From Cupriavidus plantarum (GTDB lineage Bacteria; Pseudomonadota; Gammaproteobacteria; Burkholderiales; Burkholderiaceae), in assembly GCF_905397285.1 (NCBI RefSeq), contig NZ_CAJPUX010000003.1, forward strand, positions 124,001 through 188,000: a stretch of DNA of 64,000 nucleotides, in the 5' to 3' direction. The translations under genes were made by a program, and so were the position numbers. Below are positions 25,059 to 35,226 of the stretch, piece after piece. Below the pieces are notes generated by a model, which was not told the origin of the DNA, did no database searches, and worked only from the letters and a program-made list of their open reading frames with translations. Numbering within the stretch: the stretch's first letter is position 1; the number at the start of each line of letters is the position of its first letter.

Positions 25059-25166
25059 CGCGTTTTTGACGCGGGGTCGCCGCATTGCTGCATCAAATTG
25101 AGGTGCGCGTCCCTAGCATGGAAGCATGTTCAACAGACGACTCGCGAAGCGCGCGGGTCAACGTCC

Positions 25167-25511
25167 ATGCGACAGACCAGCCTTGCCATCGCCTTTGCCT
25201 CCGTGCCGCGACGCCGTCCGGCGCCGGCCCAACGTGCCCTGCGCACCGACGGCGATGGTCAAAGGATCCGCATTCGCCTTGCGGTGGCTTCCGCCCAGGT
25301 GTTCGCGCTGCGGCAAACGCTGCATCGCGCGATCGGCGAGCTGGCGCGTGTCTACGTCGTGGAGGTCGATCACCGCCACGACGAGACCACGCTGCATGTG
25401 GAAGTGGAGCGGGGCGGCCGCGACGCGGCAATGCACGCGATCATGGCCGCGCTGCCGGCCGCGGAGTTCGGTGTGACCTCGGTCCTGGGGAACGATCATG
25501 CCGCGCACTGA
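25167..25511 (+). CDS. small ACT-like protein preceding a DapA-like gene
   Basis: A 114-residue hypothetical protein. Residues about 30-105 alternate as strand-helix-strand-strand-helix-strand (RIRIRLAVASAQVFALRQTL, then VYVVEVDHRHDETTLHVEVE), the pattern of ferredoxin-like ACT domains that bind amino acids as regulators. No sequence motif proves it. Its last 14 bases overlap the start of the DapA-like gene, suggesting coupled expression and a possible regulatory partnership. Other open frames cover this stretch; this one is preferred for its plausible fold and the overlap. Start ATG 25167 is uncertain, since the frame opens further upstream. Confidence 0.5.
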   Translation: MRQTSLAIAFASVPRRRPAPAQRALRTDGDGQRIRIRLAVASAQVFALRQTLHRAIGELARVYVVEVDHRHDETTLHVEVERGGRDAAMHAIMAALPAAEFGVTSVLGNDHAAH

Positions 25512-26412
25512 TGGCGCCGATGGCGCCCTGCATGGCGGCCTCTGGCTGCCGATGATCACGCCGATGCGCGACGGCGAGCTCGACCTCGATGCCGCGCAGC
25601 GGCTCGCCGCATGGTATGCGGCGGAGGGCGTCGATGGCCTGATTGTGCTCGGCACGACGGGCGAGGGCGGCCTGCTCTCCGATGCCGAGCGGCTGTCGCT
25701 GACGGAAGCGGTCTGCGAGGCCGTGCGCGGCGTTGTGCCCGTGATGGCGGGCGTGGGCGCGGTCGATACGCGGGCCGTGTGCGAGCAGGTGCGCCGGCTC
25801 GAGCGGTTCGACCTTGCCGGGTACCTCGTGCCGCCGCCGTATTACCTGCGCGTGTCCGACGAAGGCATCGCCTGGCACGTGCGCCGCGTGGCCAGCCAGA
25901 CGCCGCGCGCGCTGATGCTCTACAACGTGCCCAAGCGGACGGGCGCATCGATTTCCCCCGCGCTCGCGCTGCGGCTGGCCGCGCATGGACAGGTCCGCGC
26001 GATCAAGGAGTGCGATCCCTCGCATATGCAGGCGCTGGCCGCGCACGATGGCATCGACGTGTATTGCGGCGAGGATGCCGCGATACTCGATCACCTGCTG
26101 GCCGGCGGCGCCGGCGCGGTGCCCGCCGCCGCGCATGTCCGCCCCGACCTCTTTGTGCAATTGCTGCGTCTTGCGCGCGCGGGCGATGAAGCCGGTGCGC
26201 GCGCCTTGTTCGCGCGGCTGTCCCCGCTGATCGCATTGCTGTTCTCGGCGCCCAACCCGTCGCCGGTCAAGGCTGCCCTCGCATTGACGGGCCATGCGCG
26301 CGACGAAGTGCGGCTGCCGCTGACGCCCGTCGATCCGGTGCTGCTGCGCCGCCTGGAGGCCGCGCTTGCCCAGTTGCCGCCGCGGCAAACGGTGCACGCC
26401 CACGCGGCCTGA
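25498..26412 (+). CDS. dihydrodipicolinate synthase/N-acetylneuraminate lyase family protein
   Basis: A 304-residue class I aldolase-like TIM barrel. The family motifs are LIVLGTTGEGGLLSDAER near residue 48, LYNVPKRTG (active-site Tyr) and RAIKECD, where Lys170 would form the Schiff base with pyruvate. It is more divergent than housekeeping DapA and may act on another 2-keto acid aldol reaction. It is not next to dapB (15 kb away). It overlaps the ACT-like small gene by 14 bp; the Nudix gene follows after 70 bp. Confidence 0.82.
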   Translation: MPRTDGADGALHGGLWLPMITPMRDGELDLDAAQRLAAWYAAEGVDGLIVLGTTGEGGLLSDAERLSLTEAVCEAVRGVVPVMAGVGAVDTRAVCEQVRRLERFDLAGYLVPPPYYLRVSDEGIAWHVRRVASQTPRALMLYNVPKRTGASISPALALRLAAHGQVRAIKECDPSHMQALAAHDGIDVYCGEDAAILDHLLAGGAGAVPAAAHVRPDLFVQLLRLARAGDEAGARALFARLSPLIALLFSAPNPSPVKAALALTGHARDEVRLPLTPVDPVLLRRLEAALAQLPPRQTVHAHAA

Positions 26413-26450
26413 CCGACGAGACACTCGGTGCACGATCCCCCGGCAGCCGG

Positions 26451-26456
26451 TAAAAT
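26451..26456 (+). promoter_or_regulatory. -10-like box upstream of the Nudix gene
   Basis: TAAAAT, 27 bp before the Nudix ATG; no good -35 is visible. Confidence 0.35.
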
Positions 26457-26482
26457 GCCGGATTGCTTAAAAATTGTGCATC

Positions 26483-26974
26483 ATGTCACGTGACTGGAAC
26501 GCCAGTGTCACGGTTGCCGCAGTCATCGAGCGCGGCGGCCGGTTCCTGCTGGTCGAAGAGGAAACCCCCGCGGGCCTGCAGCTCAACCAGCCAGCCGGCC
26601 ACCTCGAACCGGGCGAAAGCCTGATCAACGCCGTCATCCGCGAGACGCTGGAGGAGACCGCGCATACGTTCGAACCGCGCGCGCTGATCGGCTGCTATAT
26701 GAGCCGCGGCAAATCGTCCCGCGACCAGGGCGATACCACCTATATCCGCTTCGCGTTCACGGGCGACCTCGGCTCGCTCGACGCGGGCCGCCAGCTTGAC
26801 ACCGGCATCGTGCGCACCGTGTGGATGAGCATCGACGAACTGCGCGCCTGCCGCGAACGGCATCGCTCGCCGTTGCTGATGGCCTGCGTGGAGGACTACG
26901 TCGCGGGCAAGCGCTTCGCGCTCGACGTGCTTTATACGCATCCGACGGCGGTCGCCACGGAGGTGGCGCCATGA
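26483..26974 (+). CDS. Nudix hydrolase (NudJ-like)
   Basis: A 163-residue hydrolase of nucleoside-diphosphate-linked substrates. The Nudix box reads [23 protein letters not shown] in sequence, containing the essential G-x5-E-x7-REUxEE pattern (positions about 42-64). Family length and the N-terminal [20 protein letters not shown] resemble NudJ, a pyrophosphate-releasing phosphatase. The stop overlaps the mnmA start (ATGA), the gene order seen for nudJ-mnmA in many proteobacteria. ATG 26483 is chosen over an upstream TTG. Confidence 0.87.
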   Translation: MSRDWNASVTVAAVIERGGRFLLVEEETPAGLQLNQPAGHLEPGESLINAVIRETLEETAHTFEPRALIGCYMSRGKSSRDQGDTTYIRFAFTGDLGSLDAGRQLDTGIVRTVWMSIDELRACRERHRSPLLMACVEDYVAGKRFALDVLYTHPTAVATEVAP

Positions 26975-28050
26975 GCGGACGCCGTGTCGTGGTGGGCATG
27001 TCCGGCGGCGTCGATTCGTCGGTCACCGCGTGGCTGCTCAAGCAGCAGGGATACGAGGTCATCGGCCTGTTCATGAAGAACTGGGAGGACGATGACGACA
27101 GCGAGTACTGCTCCACGCGGCAGGACTGGCTCGACGTCGCGTCCGTCGCGGACGTGATCGGCGTGGATGTGGAGGCCGTGAACTTCGCCGCCGAGTACAA
27201 GGACCGCGTGTTCGCGGATTTCCTGCGGGAATACTCGGCGGGCCGCACGCCGAACCCGGACGTGCTGTGCAACGCCGAGATCAAGTTCAAGGCGTTTCTC
27301 GACCATGCGATGTCGCTGGGCGCGGACCTCATCGCGACGGGTCACTACGCGCGCGTGCGGCAGGCCGATAGCGGCCGGTTCGAGCTGCTGAAGGCGTTCG
27401 ACCATACCAAGGACCAGAGCTACTTCCTGCACCGGCTCAATCAGGCGCAGCTGTCGCGCACGCTGTTTCCGCTGGGGGAGATACCGAAGACGCGCGTGCG
27501 GGAAATCGCGGCCGACATCGGGTTGCCCAATGCGAAGAAGAAGGACTCGACCGGCATCTGCTTTATCGGCGAGCGGCCGTTCCGCGATTTCCTGAATCGC
27601 TACCTGCCGACGAAGCCCGGACCGATGAAGACCGACGACGGCAAGGTGGTGGGCGAGCATATCGGGCTGGCGTTCTACACGCTGGGCCAGCGCAAGGGCA
27701 TCGGCCTCGGCGGGAGCCGCGATGGCAGCGGCGACGCATGGTATGTCGCGCGCAAGGATATGGCCAGTAACACGCTGTATGTCGTGCAGGGGCACGACCA
27801 TCCGTGGCTGCTGAGCGCGAGGCTCGATGCGGCGGACCTGTCGTGGGTCGCTGGCGAGGCGCCGGCGAGCGGGCTGGAGATCGCCGCCAAGACGCGTTAC
27901 CGGCAGAGCGACGCGCCGTGCACGGTGGCGGCGGCAAGCGGCGACGCGTTGCAGCTCGCGTTCGCCGAGGCGCAATGGGCGGTGACGCCGGGACAGTCCG
28001 CCGTGTTGTATGACGGCGACGTCTGCCTCGGCGGCGGCATCATCCAGTGA
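26971..28050 (+). CDS. mnmA: tRNA-specific 2-thiouridylase
   Basis: A 359-residue enzyme that thiolates U34 of tRNA-Lys, tRNA-Glu and tRNA-Gln. The ATP-pyrophosphatase P-loop is [15 protein letters not shown]; the catalytic cysteines are in LCNAEIKF (about residue 98) and GICFIGER (about 195). The sulphur is delivered via IscS/Tus. Its ATG overlaps the Nudix gene TGA. A short repeat array starts right after its stop codon. Confidence 0.95.
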   Translation: MSGRRVVVGMSGGVDSSVTAWLLKQQGYEVIGLFMKNWEDDDDSEYCSTRQDWLDVASVADVIGVDVEAVNFAAEYKDRVFADFLREYSAGRTPNPDVLCNAEIKFKAFLDHAMSLGADLIATGHYARVRQADSGRFELLKAFDHTKDQSYFLHRLNQAQLSRTLFPLGEIPKTRVREIAADIGLPNAKKKDSTGICFIGERPFRDFLNRYLPTKPGPMKTDDGKVVGEHIGLAFYTLGQRKGIGLGGSRDGSGDAWYVARKDMASNTLYVVQGHDHPWLLSARLDAADLSWVAGEAPASGLEIAAKTRYRQSDAPCTVAAASGDALQLAFAEAQWAVTPGQSAVLYDGDVCLGGGIIQ

Positions 28051-28052
28051 CG

Positions 28053-28223
28053 GCTGTATCAGGACGATTCTGGCGTCGTTGCGCGGCCTTGCCGTACCGT
28101 TTGTACTGTCTGCGGCCGCGCGCCTAGCCAGAACCGCTGCGCTTCGCCCTGATGCAGCCTTGAAGCGTCAGGACGATTCTGGCGTCGTTGCGCTTCGCCC
28201 TGATACAGCCCTGGAGCGTCAGG
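28053..28223. repeat. REP-like intergenic repeat array between mnmA and the GST gene
   Basis: A 51-bp unit (28138-28188, starting tgcgcttcgccctgatgcag) is followed directly by a 35-bp partial copy (28189-28223, 31 of 35 identical). Its second half, tcaggacgattctggcgtcg..., occurs perfectly over 25 bp at 28059-28083 and 28168-28192. Each unit contains a hairpin of the form cctgatgc...gcgtcagg. The block is bounded by a perfect 12-bp inverted repeat, ggctgtatcagg (28053-28064) and cctgatacagcc (28199-28210). The last copy runs 5 bp into the 3' end of the GST gene. No protein is supported here. Confidence 0.75.
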
Positions 28224-28833
28224 CCGAGGGCGGCTGCGTGTCGAGGAACGACTGCCGCTTCTCGATCTTTTCCTGAAACGCGGCGAGGGTCGGATGGCGT
28301 TCGCGCCAGGGGATCTCCGGAAAGCGGAAGTCCAGATAGGCGAGCGCGCAGCCCACGGCCACGTCGGCGAGCGAGTAGTGGATGCCCGTGCACCACGGGC
28401 GATCGCCCAGGCCGCTGGCCATCGCCACGAGCGCCGCGTCGATCTTGCCGCGCTGGCGCGCGACCCACGTTTCGCTGCGTTGCGCTTCCGTGCGCTGCGT
28501 GCTTTCCACGCGCACGAGCAGCGCGGCGTCCAGCAGGCCATCGGCCAGCGCCTCCCAGCAACGGACCTCGAGCCGCTCGCGGCTGCCCTGCGGAATCAGG
28601 CGGCTGACCGGCGACAGCGTGTCCGCGTACTCGACGATCACGCGCGAATCGAATACCGCGCCACCGTCTTCCATGATCAGGCACGGCACCTTGCCGAGCG
28701 GATTGAACTGGCCGATCGTGGTGTGCGGCGACCAGACGTCCTCCTCGATCATCTGGTAGTCGATCTTCTTCTCCGCCAGCACTACGCGCACCTTGCGCGC
28801 GTAGGGACTGGTCCGGGATCCATACAGCTTCAT
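28219..28833 (-). CDS. glutathione S-transferase (YibF-like)
   Basis: A 204-residue GST. The N-terminal thioredoxin fold carries MKLYGSRTSPYARKVRVVLAE and the cis-proline/GSH-binding block GKVPCLIMEDGGAVFDSRVI; the C-terminal helical domain carries YSLADVAVGCALAYLDFRF. ATG 28833 gives the family N-terminus; 57 further in-frame codons upstream are not GST-like. The substrate is unknown. The C-terminal codons overlap the repeat array. A perfect 15-bp inverted repeat sits 18 bp upstream of the start. Confidence 0.85.
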   Translation of the reverse strand: MKLYGSRTSPYARKVRVVLAEKKIDYQMIEEDVWSPHTTIGQFNPLGKVPCLIMEDGGAVFDSRVIVEYADTLSPVSRLIPQGSRERLEVRCWEALADGLLDAALLVRVESTQRTEAQRSETWVARQRGKIDAALVAMASGLGDRPWCTGIHYSLADVAVGCALAYLDFRFPEIPWRERHPTLAAFQEKIEKRQSFLDTQPPSA

Positions 28834-28850
28834 TCTTCTCCCCTTGAGCT

Positions 28851-28920
28851 TGTTATGAAGTGCATCGGCGCTCCATGGCAGGCAGATGGCAGTCTTTCCC
28901 GCCCAATGCACTTCATAACA
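28851..28920. repeat. perfect 15-bp inverted repeat upstream of the GST gene
   Basis: tgttatgaagtgcat (28851-28865) and its exact complement atgcacttcataaca (28906-28920) flank 40 bp. It could be a stem in the GST mRNA leader, a two-site operator, or a 70-bp element with terminal repeats. No target-site duplication is evident. Confidence 0.8.
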
Positions 28921-28969
28921 GGCTACCGGAGCGGCGTGCGCGAGTATACCCGCGCGCGCCCCGGAATGA

Positions 28970-30550
<1,581 letters not shown>

Positions 30551-30578
30551 CGCCGTCCCGCATCTACGCCGTCCCGCA

Positions 30579-31511
30579 CTACGACGACGTCTGACTGCGG
30601 TGGCCCGGGGCGGGAGGCAACTCCGCCTCGAGCACTGTGCCGCTGGCCGATTCGGTCAGCACGAGGCGATGGGTGCCGGGCCGGAACGCGATGTTGGTCA
30701 CGGTACCGCCCGCATGGCCCATGGGGCTGCGGATGAAATGCGTGCACCAGCCATGCGCGTCCAGCACGAAGGCGCCGCCGAGGCTCGCGTGGGCCACCAC
30801 GAGGCGCCCGTGCGCATCCATGGCGAGGCCATCGGGGCCACTGGTGCCGAAGAACGTCTGAAACGCGCCCGCCTTCGACACCGAGCCATCGGGCAGCAAT
30901 GGCATGCGCCATACCGCATTGGCGCGCGTCGCGGCCACATACAGGAAGCGTTCCGTCGGATCGAGCGCGATGCCATTCGGACTCGGCACGTTCGCCAGCA
31001 GCAGGTCCATCTGGCCTGACGGCCGCAGGCGATAGACGCGGCCCGTCGGATCGTGGAGGCCCGTCTGGCCCTGGTCCGTGAAATAGAGATTGCCCTCTTT
31101 ATCGAACGTGAGGTCGTTGACGCCGCGAAAGCTCTCCGAGTTGCGATGCCCGCGCACGACCTCGACGTCGCCCTGCGACGGATCCACCCGCAGAATGCCG
31201 CAGCGATAGTCGGCGACCCACAGGCTGCCGTCGCGATGCAGCGCGATGCCATTGGGCCAGCCTGCTGTTTCGGCGAACACTTCCCACCGCAGATTTGGCC
31301 CGATGCGGAAAATGCGGCCGTGCGGAATGTCGGTGACGAACAGATTGCCCTCGCGGTCGAACGTCGGGCCTTCGAGAAAGCTGTCGACGATCTGTCCGGG
31401 TTTGTTGGCGTCCGCCCATTCGCTGCGGCGCGCGATGCGGAGGTCGTCGGGCATGCGCGTGAGCACGCGTGCCTCGATGATCTGCGGGGGCGTAAAGTTG
31501 ACGTTCCACAT
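30579..31511 (-). CDS. SMP-30/gluconolactonase family protein
   Basis: A 310-residue six-bladed beta-propeller of the SMP-30/LRE family, Ca2+-dependent lactonases or esterases. Repeated blade segments such as FDREGNLFVTDIPHGRIFRI, SLWVADYRCGILRVD, FDKEGNLYFTDQGQTGL and PSPNGIALDPTERFLYVA are visible. There is no signal peptide. It is followed on the same strand, 32 bp upstream, by a Bug-type solute receptor, a pairing that suggests uptake and opening of an organic-acid lactone. The substrate is not deducible. Confidence 0.82.
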   Translation of the reverse strand: MWNVNFTPPQIIEARVLTRMPDDLRIARRSEWADANKPGQIVDSFLEGPTFDREGNLFVTDIPHGRIFRIGPNLRWEVFAETAGWPNGIALHRDGSLWVADYRCGILRVDPSQGDVEVVRGHRNSESFRGVNDLTFDKEGNLYFTDQGQTGLHDPTGRVYRLRPSGQMDLLLANVPSPNGIALDPTERFLYVAATRANAVWRMPLLPDGSVSKAGAFQTFFGTSGPDGLAMDAHGRLVVAHASLGGAFVLDAHGWCTHFIRSPMGHAGGTVTNIAFRPGTHRLVLTESASGTVLEAELPPAPGHRSQTSS

Positions 31512-31543
31512 GTCGTCCTGCTCCTGATCTCGTTACCGTTGAC

Positions 31544-32566
31544 TCAATCCGGCTTGATATTTGCCGCCTTGATCACCGCGCCCCAGCGCTGGATCTCGTC
31601 GTTCAGCAGCTTCGTGGCCTCCGCGGGCGTGCTGCCCACCGCGTCGAGCCCCTGCTCCTGCAGGCTCTTCCGCACCTCCGGCGTATTCACGGCGTCCACC
31701 ATCTCTCTGTTCAGCTTGTCGATGACGGGTTGCGGCGTGCCGGCCGGCACCGAGAAGCCGACCCAGAACTTCATGACCATCTTCGGCAGGCCGACCTCGG
31801 GCGCGGCGGGCACGTCGGGCAGCACGGGCGAGCGCGTGTCGTTCGCCAGCATCAGCGCGCGGACCTTGCCGCTCTTGATATAGGGCAGGGCGGTGGGCAG
31901 CGAGGTGATCAGCGCCTGTACCTGTCCGCCCATGAGGTCCTGCAGCGCGGCGCCCGCGCCGCGGTAAGGCACGTGCACGAGGTTGACGCCGGCGAGGCTG
32001 TTGAACAGCGCGCCGCCCATATGCGTGTTGGTGCCGTTGCCGCCGGAGCCGTAGTAATACTTGCCCGGATTGGCCTTGGCCAGCGCGATGAACTCCTGCA
32101 CCGTCTTCGCCGGCACGCCCGGATGGACCACGAGCACATGGGGCATGGCCGCGGCCACGGTCACCATCCTGATGGCCTTGTGCGGATCGAAGGGCAGCTT
32201 CGGCAGCAGCGTGGCGGCGATCGCATACGACATCTCCGTCGTGAGCATCGTGTAGCCGTCCGGCGCCGCGCGCGCGACCGTACCCCATCCGATGACACCG
32301 CCCCCGCCCGTACGGTTATCGACGAGCGCGCTGGTGCCGCGCGCGCTCATGCCTGTGGCAACGAGCCGCGCGACGAGGTCGGTGGAGCCGCCCACCGAAA
32401 ACGGCACGATGATGGTGATCGGCTTGGACGGAAACGCGTCCGCCGCGAGCGCGGCGGACGCGGTCATGGATGCGACGGCCAGCGCGGCGCAGGCGCGGAG
32501 CCAGGTGCGACGGCGGTGGTGACGGTGATGGTGACCCTCGTGGGGCCGGCGCGGATGGGCGGGCAT
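31544..32566 (-). CDS. Bug-family tripartite tricarboxylate transporter substrate-binding protein
   Basis: A 340-residue periplasmic receptor of the Bug (Bordetella uptake gene) family, very abundant in Burkholderiales. A His/Arg-rich N-terminus is followed by a signal peptide (LRACAALAVASMTASAALAA) and mature FPSKPITIIVPFSVGGSTDLVARLVA. The family block YYYGSGGNGTNTHMGGALF follows later. The unusual 20-residue His/Arg stretch (about residues 5-21) before the signal core is atypical. ATG 32566 has GGAG at 6 bp. No TctA/TctB membrane genes are adjacent. It probably works with the SMP-30-like neighbour. Confidence 0.87.
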   Translation of the reverse strand: MPAHPRRPHEGHHHRHHRRRTWLRACAALAVASMTASAALAADAFPSKPITIIVPFSVGGSTDLVARLVATGMSARGTSALVDNRTGGGGVIGWGTVARAAPDGYTMLTTEMSYAIAATLLPKLPFDPHKAIRMVTVAAAMPHVLVVHPGVPAKTVQEFIALAKANPGKYYYGSGGNGTNTHMGGALFNSLAGVNLVHVPYRGAGAALQDLMGGQVQALITSLPTALPYIKSGKVRALMLANDTRSPVLPDVPAAPEVGLPKMVMKFWVGFSVPAGTPQPVIDKLNREMVDAVNTPEVRKSLQEQGLDAVGSTPAEATKLLNDEIQRWGAVIKAANIKPD

Positions 32567-32941
32567 GTTGTCTCCTGAAGCACGGTGTCCTGCTCGACAT
32601 GCTCTGCGGCATGTGCGTCGATGCGCTACGGCGCGGGTTTCGCAGTGTTCTGTTAGTTGGAACGTCGTTCGAATTATCTTCCGACTCGGCCTCGTGCGTG
32701 TCAAGACGGGCCGACGACAGTGACGCCGCAACGTGGAGATAACGCGGAGACGCCGTGGGGCCAACGCTGGCGGCCGCGCGGGTGGCGGCTGCGACATCCC
32801 GTCACATCAAATCATTTGAACAACTTAATGAAGTTCGGACTTTCAAGCTGCACGCCGGTCCCCCAATAATGCGAGAATCGCTGGCGCAGTACGTGGCCAG
32901 TCAGAACAACAAGACCCCCTCGATCCGAAAGGGAAGCATTC
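32567..32941. other. divergent intergenic region between Bug receptor and cytochrome b561 genes
   Basis: 375 bp without a credible gene. On the minus strand a consensus -35 TTGACA (plus 32699-32704) lies 17-20 bp from GAAGATAAT (plus 32673-32681), a possible promoter for the receptor. On the plus side the 32805-32845 stretch is AT-rich, but I see no clear promoter. Confidence 0.5.
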
Positions 32942-33520
32942 ATGAATTCGACGAAGGTGCTACAGGCGTCCGCGACGCCGGCCCCTGCGACCCGTTACAC
33001 CGCGACCGCGATCGGCTTCCACTGGCTGATCGCCTTCGGCATCTTCGCGGCGTTCGGCCTTGGCCTGTACATGACGAGCATCCACGGTTTCACGCCGACC
33101 AAGCTCAAGCTGTTCTCGTGGCACAAGTGGCTGGGCGTGACGATCTTCGCGCTGGCCGTCCTGCGCGTGTTGTGGCGCGCCACCCATGCCGCGCCGCCGG
33201 TGGCCGCGAACACGCCCGCATGGCAGGCGCGCGCCGCCGCGGGCGCGCACCATCTGCTCTATCTCCTGATCCTCGTCGTTCCGGTCACGGGCTATCTCTA
33301 TAGCTGCGCCGCCGGCGTGCCCGTGGTGTATCTCGGCCTGTGGAAACTGCCGATGCTGGTCGAGCCCTCGGAGACGACGGCCGCCTTGCTCAAGGTCACG
33401 CACATCTGGCTCAATTACACGATGGCGGCGATCGTCGTCGTCCATGCGCTGGCCGCCGTCAAGCATCAAGTCATCGACCGCGATGGCACGCTGGCCCGCA
33501 TGCTGCCGTTTTTGCGCTGA
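32942..33520 (+). CDS. cytochrome b561 family protein
   Basis: A 192-residue inner-membrane dihaem cytochrome with four hydrophobic helices. Candidate haem-ligand histidines lie in ATAIGFHWLIAFG, LFSWHKWLGVTIF, AGAHHLLYLLIL and VVVHALAAVKHQVI. Such proteins oxidise membrane quinol or pass electrons to superoxide. It is followed 37 bp later by a YceI-family gene and then a second, the common cybB-yceI grouping, which points to a shared role with YceI lipocalin-like proteins in quinone or isoprenoid handling. Confidence 0.87.
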   Translation: MNSTKVLQASATPAPATRYTATAIGFHWLIAFGIFAAFGLGLYMTSIHGFTPTKLKLFSWHKWLGVTIFALAVLRVLWRATHAAPPVAANTPAWQARAAAGAHHLLYLLILVVPVTGYLYSCAAGVPVVYLGLWKLPMLVEPSETTAALLKVTHIWLNYTMAAIVVVHALAAVKHQVIDRDGTLARMLPFLR

Positions 33521-33557
33521 TATTTCCGTCAGCGTTATTCCAAGCAAGGAGTTGCAG

Positions 33558-34148
33558 ATGACAAGCATCACCCGCCGCGGCCTGCGTCCGCTCGTCACCG
33601 GTGTGGCAGGCCTGGCGGCCGCCGCATCGCTCGCCTCGGTCGCCAGCCTCGCATGGGCGCAGGTGGATACGGCGAAGAGCGCCGTCACCGCGACCGCGCG
33701 CCAGATCGGCGTGCCGATGGAAGGCAAGTTCAGGAAATTCGACGCGACCGTCGACTTCGATCCCAACAAGCTCGCAACCTCGTCGGCCAAGATCGAGATC
33801 GACGTGTCGAGCTTCGAGATCGGCGACGCCGAGACCAGCAAGGAGGTCAAGGGACGCGAGTGGTTCGACGCCGCGAAATATCCGAAGGCGACGTTCCAGT
33901 CGACGAGCATCAAGAGCAGCGGGGCGGGCAAGCTCGACGTGGCGGGCAAGCTGACCATCAAGGGCAAGACCGTTGACGTGGTCGTACCGGCGACCTATCG
34001 CCAGGACGCCGCGGGGCAAGTGTTCGATGGCGTGCTGCCGATCAAGCGCACCGCCTTCAACATCGGCGAGGGCGAGTGGAAGGACACTTCCGTCGTCGCC
34101 GACGATGTACAAATCAAGTTCCATATCGTGACGGCGAAGAAGGGTTGA
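33558..34148 (+). CDS. YceI-family periplasmic protein, copy 1
   Basis: A 196-residue protein with a Tat-like or Sec signal ([22 protein letters not shown]...AWAQ) and a lipocalin-like YceI domain ([61 protein letters not shown]). YceI proteins bind polyisoprenoid chains. It shares only low identity with the next gene, so this is an old duplication or two families within YceI. Start ATG 33558 has AAGGAG 8 bp upstream. Confidence 0.88.
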   Translation: MTSITRRGLRPLVTGVAGLAAAASLASVASLAWAQVDTAKSAVTATARQIGVPMEGKFRKFDATVDFDPNKLATSSAKIEIDVSSFEIGDAETSKEVKGREWFDAAKYPKATFQSTSIKSSGAGKLDVAGKLTIKGKTVDVVVPATYRQDAAGQVFDGVLPIKRTAFNIGEGEWKDTSVVADDVQIKFHIVTAKKG

Positions 34149-34212
34149 CCCTTCGCGCCGCCGTTACCCTCGATCGATCCACCAACCTTCTCACCTTATT
34201 CGGGAATTTTCC

Positions 34213-34815
34213 ATGCAAATGCGTACCCTCTCGCGTGCCCTGACCGCCGGCGTCGTTGCCGTGGCGGCCGCTTCCGCGACCTTCGTGGCCTCGGCCGCGC
34301 CGACCACCTACAACCTCGATCCGACACACACGTATCCGAGCTTCGAGACCGACCACTTCGGCGGCCTGTCCGTGTGGCGCGGCAAGTTCGACAAGTCGAG
34401 CGGCGTCGTGACGCTGGACCGCGCGGCCAAGGCCGGTACCGTCGAAGTCAAGATCGACGCCGCGTCGGTGGACCTCGGCAATGCCAAGCTGAACGAGCAT
34501 GTGAAGGGCCCCGAGATGTTCGACGTGCAGGCGTTCCCGGACGCGACCTACAAGGGCAAGTTCACGAAGTTCAAGGGCGACGTGCCGACCGAGATCGACG
34601 GCGTGCTGACGCTGCGCGGCGTGTCGAAGCCCGTGAAGCTGGAAATCCGCCAGTTCAAGTGCATGGAGCACCCGATGCTCAAGCGCGAAGTGTGCGGCGC
34701 CGATGCGTCCGGCACCTTCAACCGCGCCGACTTCGGCGTGGACTACGGCGCGAAGTACGGCTTCAAGCAGGACATCAAGCTCGCCATCCAGGTCGAAGGC
34801 GTGAAGGCCGACTAA
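34213..34815 (+). CDS. YceI-family periplasmic protein, copy 2
   Basis: A 200-residue protein with a Sec signal peptide ([20 protein letters not shown]...ASA) and a YceI domain closer to E. coli Yce[48 protein letters not shown] and [21 protein letters not shown]. It lies 64 bp after the first YceI gene. Two tandem hairpins without a T run follow its stop. Confidence 0.9.
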   Translation: MQMRTLSRALTAGVVAVAAASATFVASAAPTTYNLDPTHTYPSFETDHFGGLSVWRGKFDKSSGVVTLDRAAKAGTVEVKIDAASVDLGNAKLNEHVKGPEMFDVQAFPDATYKGKFTKFKGDVPTEIDGVLTLRGVSKPVKLEIRQFKCMEHPMLKREVCGADASGTFNRADFGVDYGAKYGFKQDIKLAIQVEGVKAD

Positions 34816-34842
34816 GCGTCCGGCCCGCAATTATCTGCCTCA

Positions 34843-34909
34843 CACCGCGCGGGCTCCCGCGCGGTGCCCCGCGGCACCGATCGGGCGCGTTCTCCCCGCG
34901 CCCCGATCG
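34843..34909 (+). terminator. tandem GC-rich hairpins after the YceI genes
   Basis: caccgcgcgg/ccgcgcggtg (34843-34866) and cgatcgggcgcg/cgcgccccgatcg (34878-34909, one bulge). There is no T tract, so they may slow polymerase or protect the mRNA end rather than terminate fully. Confidence 0.4.
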
Positions 34910-34973
34910 AATGCCCATCTCCGGTGCGTCGCCACCCCTTTTCCATACCCCACGAATTACGGTATCCGCGCGG

Positions 34974-35003
34974 TTGTACGTAGGACGACAGCCACAGTAC
35001 AAT
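34974..35003 (+). promoter_or_regulatory. candidate promoter for the phcBSRQ operon
   Basis: TTGTAC (34974-34979), an 18-bp spacer, then TACAAT (34998-35003). It predicts a long 5' leader of about 215 nt. Confidence 0.45.
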
Positions 35004-35226
35004 GGGTCGCCGCAGTCTCACCCGGGGAGCGTGTCCATCGGTATGGACGTCAACCCGATTCGCATCCTAACCGCATAGCAACCGGTCACGCGCATACGAC
35101 ATGAGCCTTGGCTGCATTCCCTGATTCCGGTCACCCGCCGCGAGACCTCTTGCCCGAGCTGTACCCGGCCTGCCGTTCACGGCGCCCTGGCGCGCAGCGT
35201 TTTTCGGATTTCCCTGGCGCGATACC

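Larger units (their letters stand above)
34816..35226. other. intergenic region upstream of phcB
   Basis: 411 bp without a credible gene. It contains two GC-rich hairpins near the yceI end, a promoter candidate (34974-35003) and a leader of about 215 nt before the phcB GTG. Part of the leader is open in the phcB frame from 35125 but has no better start codon. Confidence 0.6.

Noticed and set aside
25085..25555. Alternative frames overlapping the ACT-like gene
   Set aside because: Their translations are Arg/Pro/Ala-rich and lack secondary-structure periodicity; the chosen frame has strand-helix alternation and overlaps the next gene.
28059..28541. Protein-like repeats (LHQGEAQR) readable on the minus strand in the mnmA-GST gap
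   Set aside because: They are the translation of the 51-bp DNA repeat and have no start or family support.
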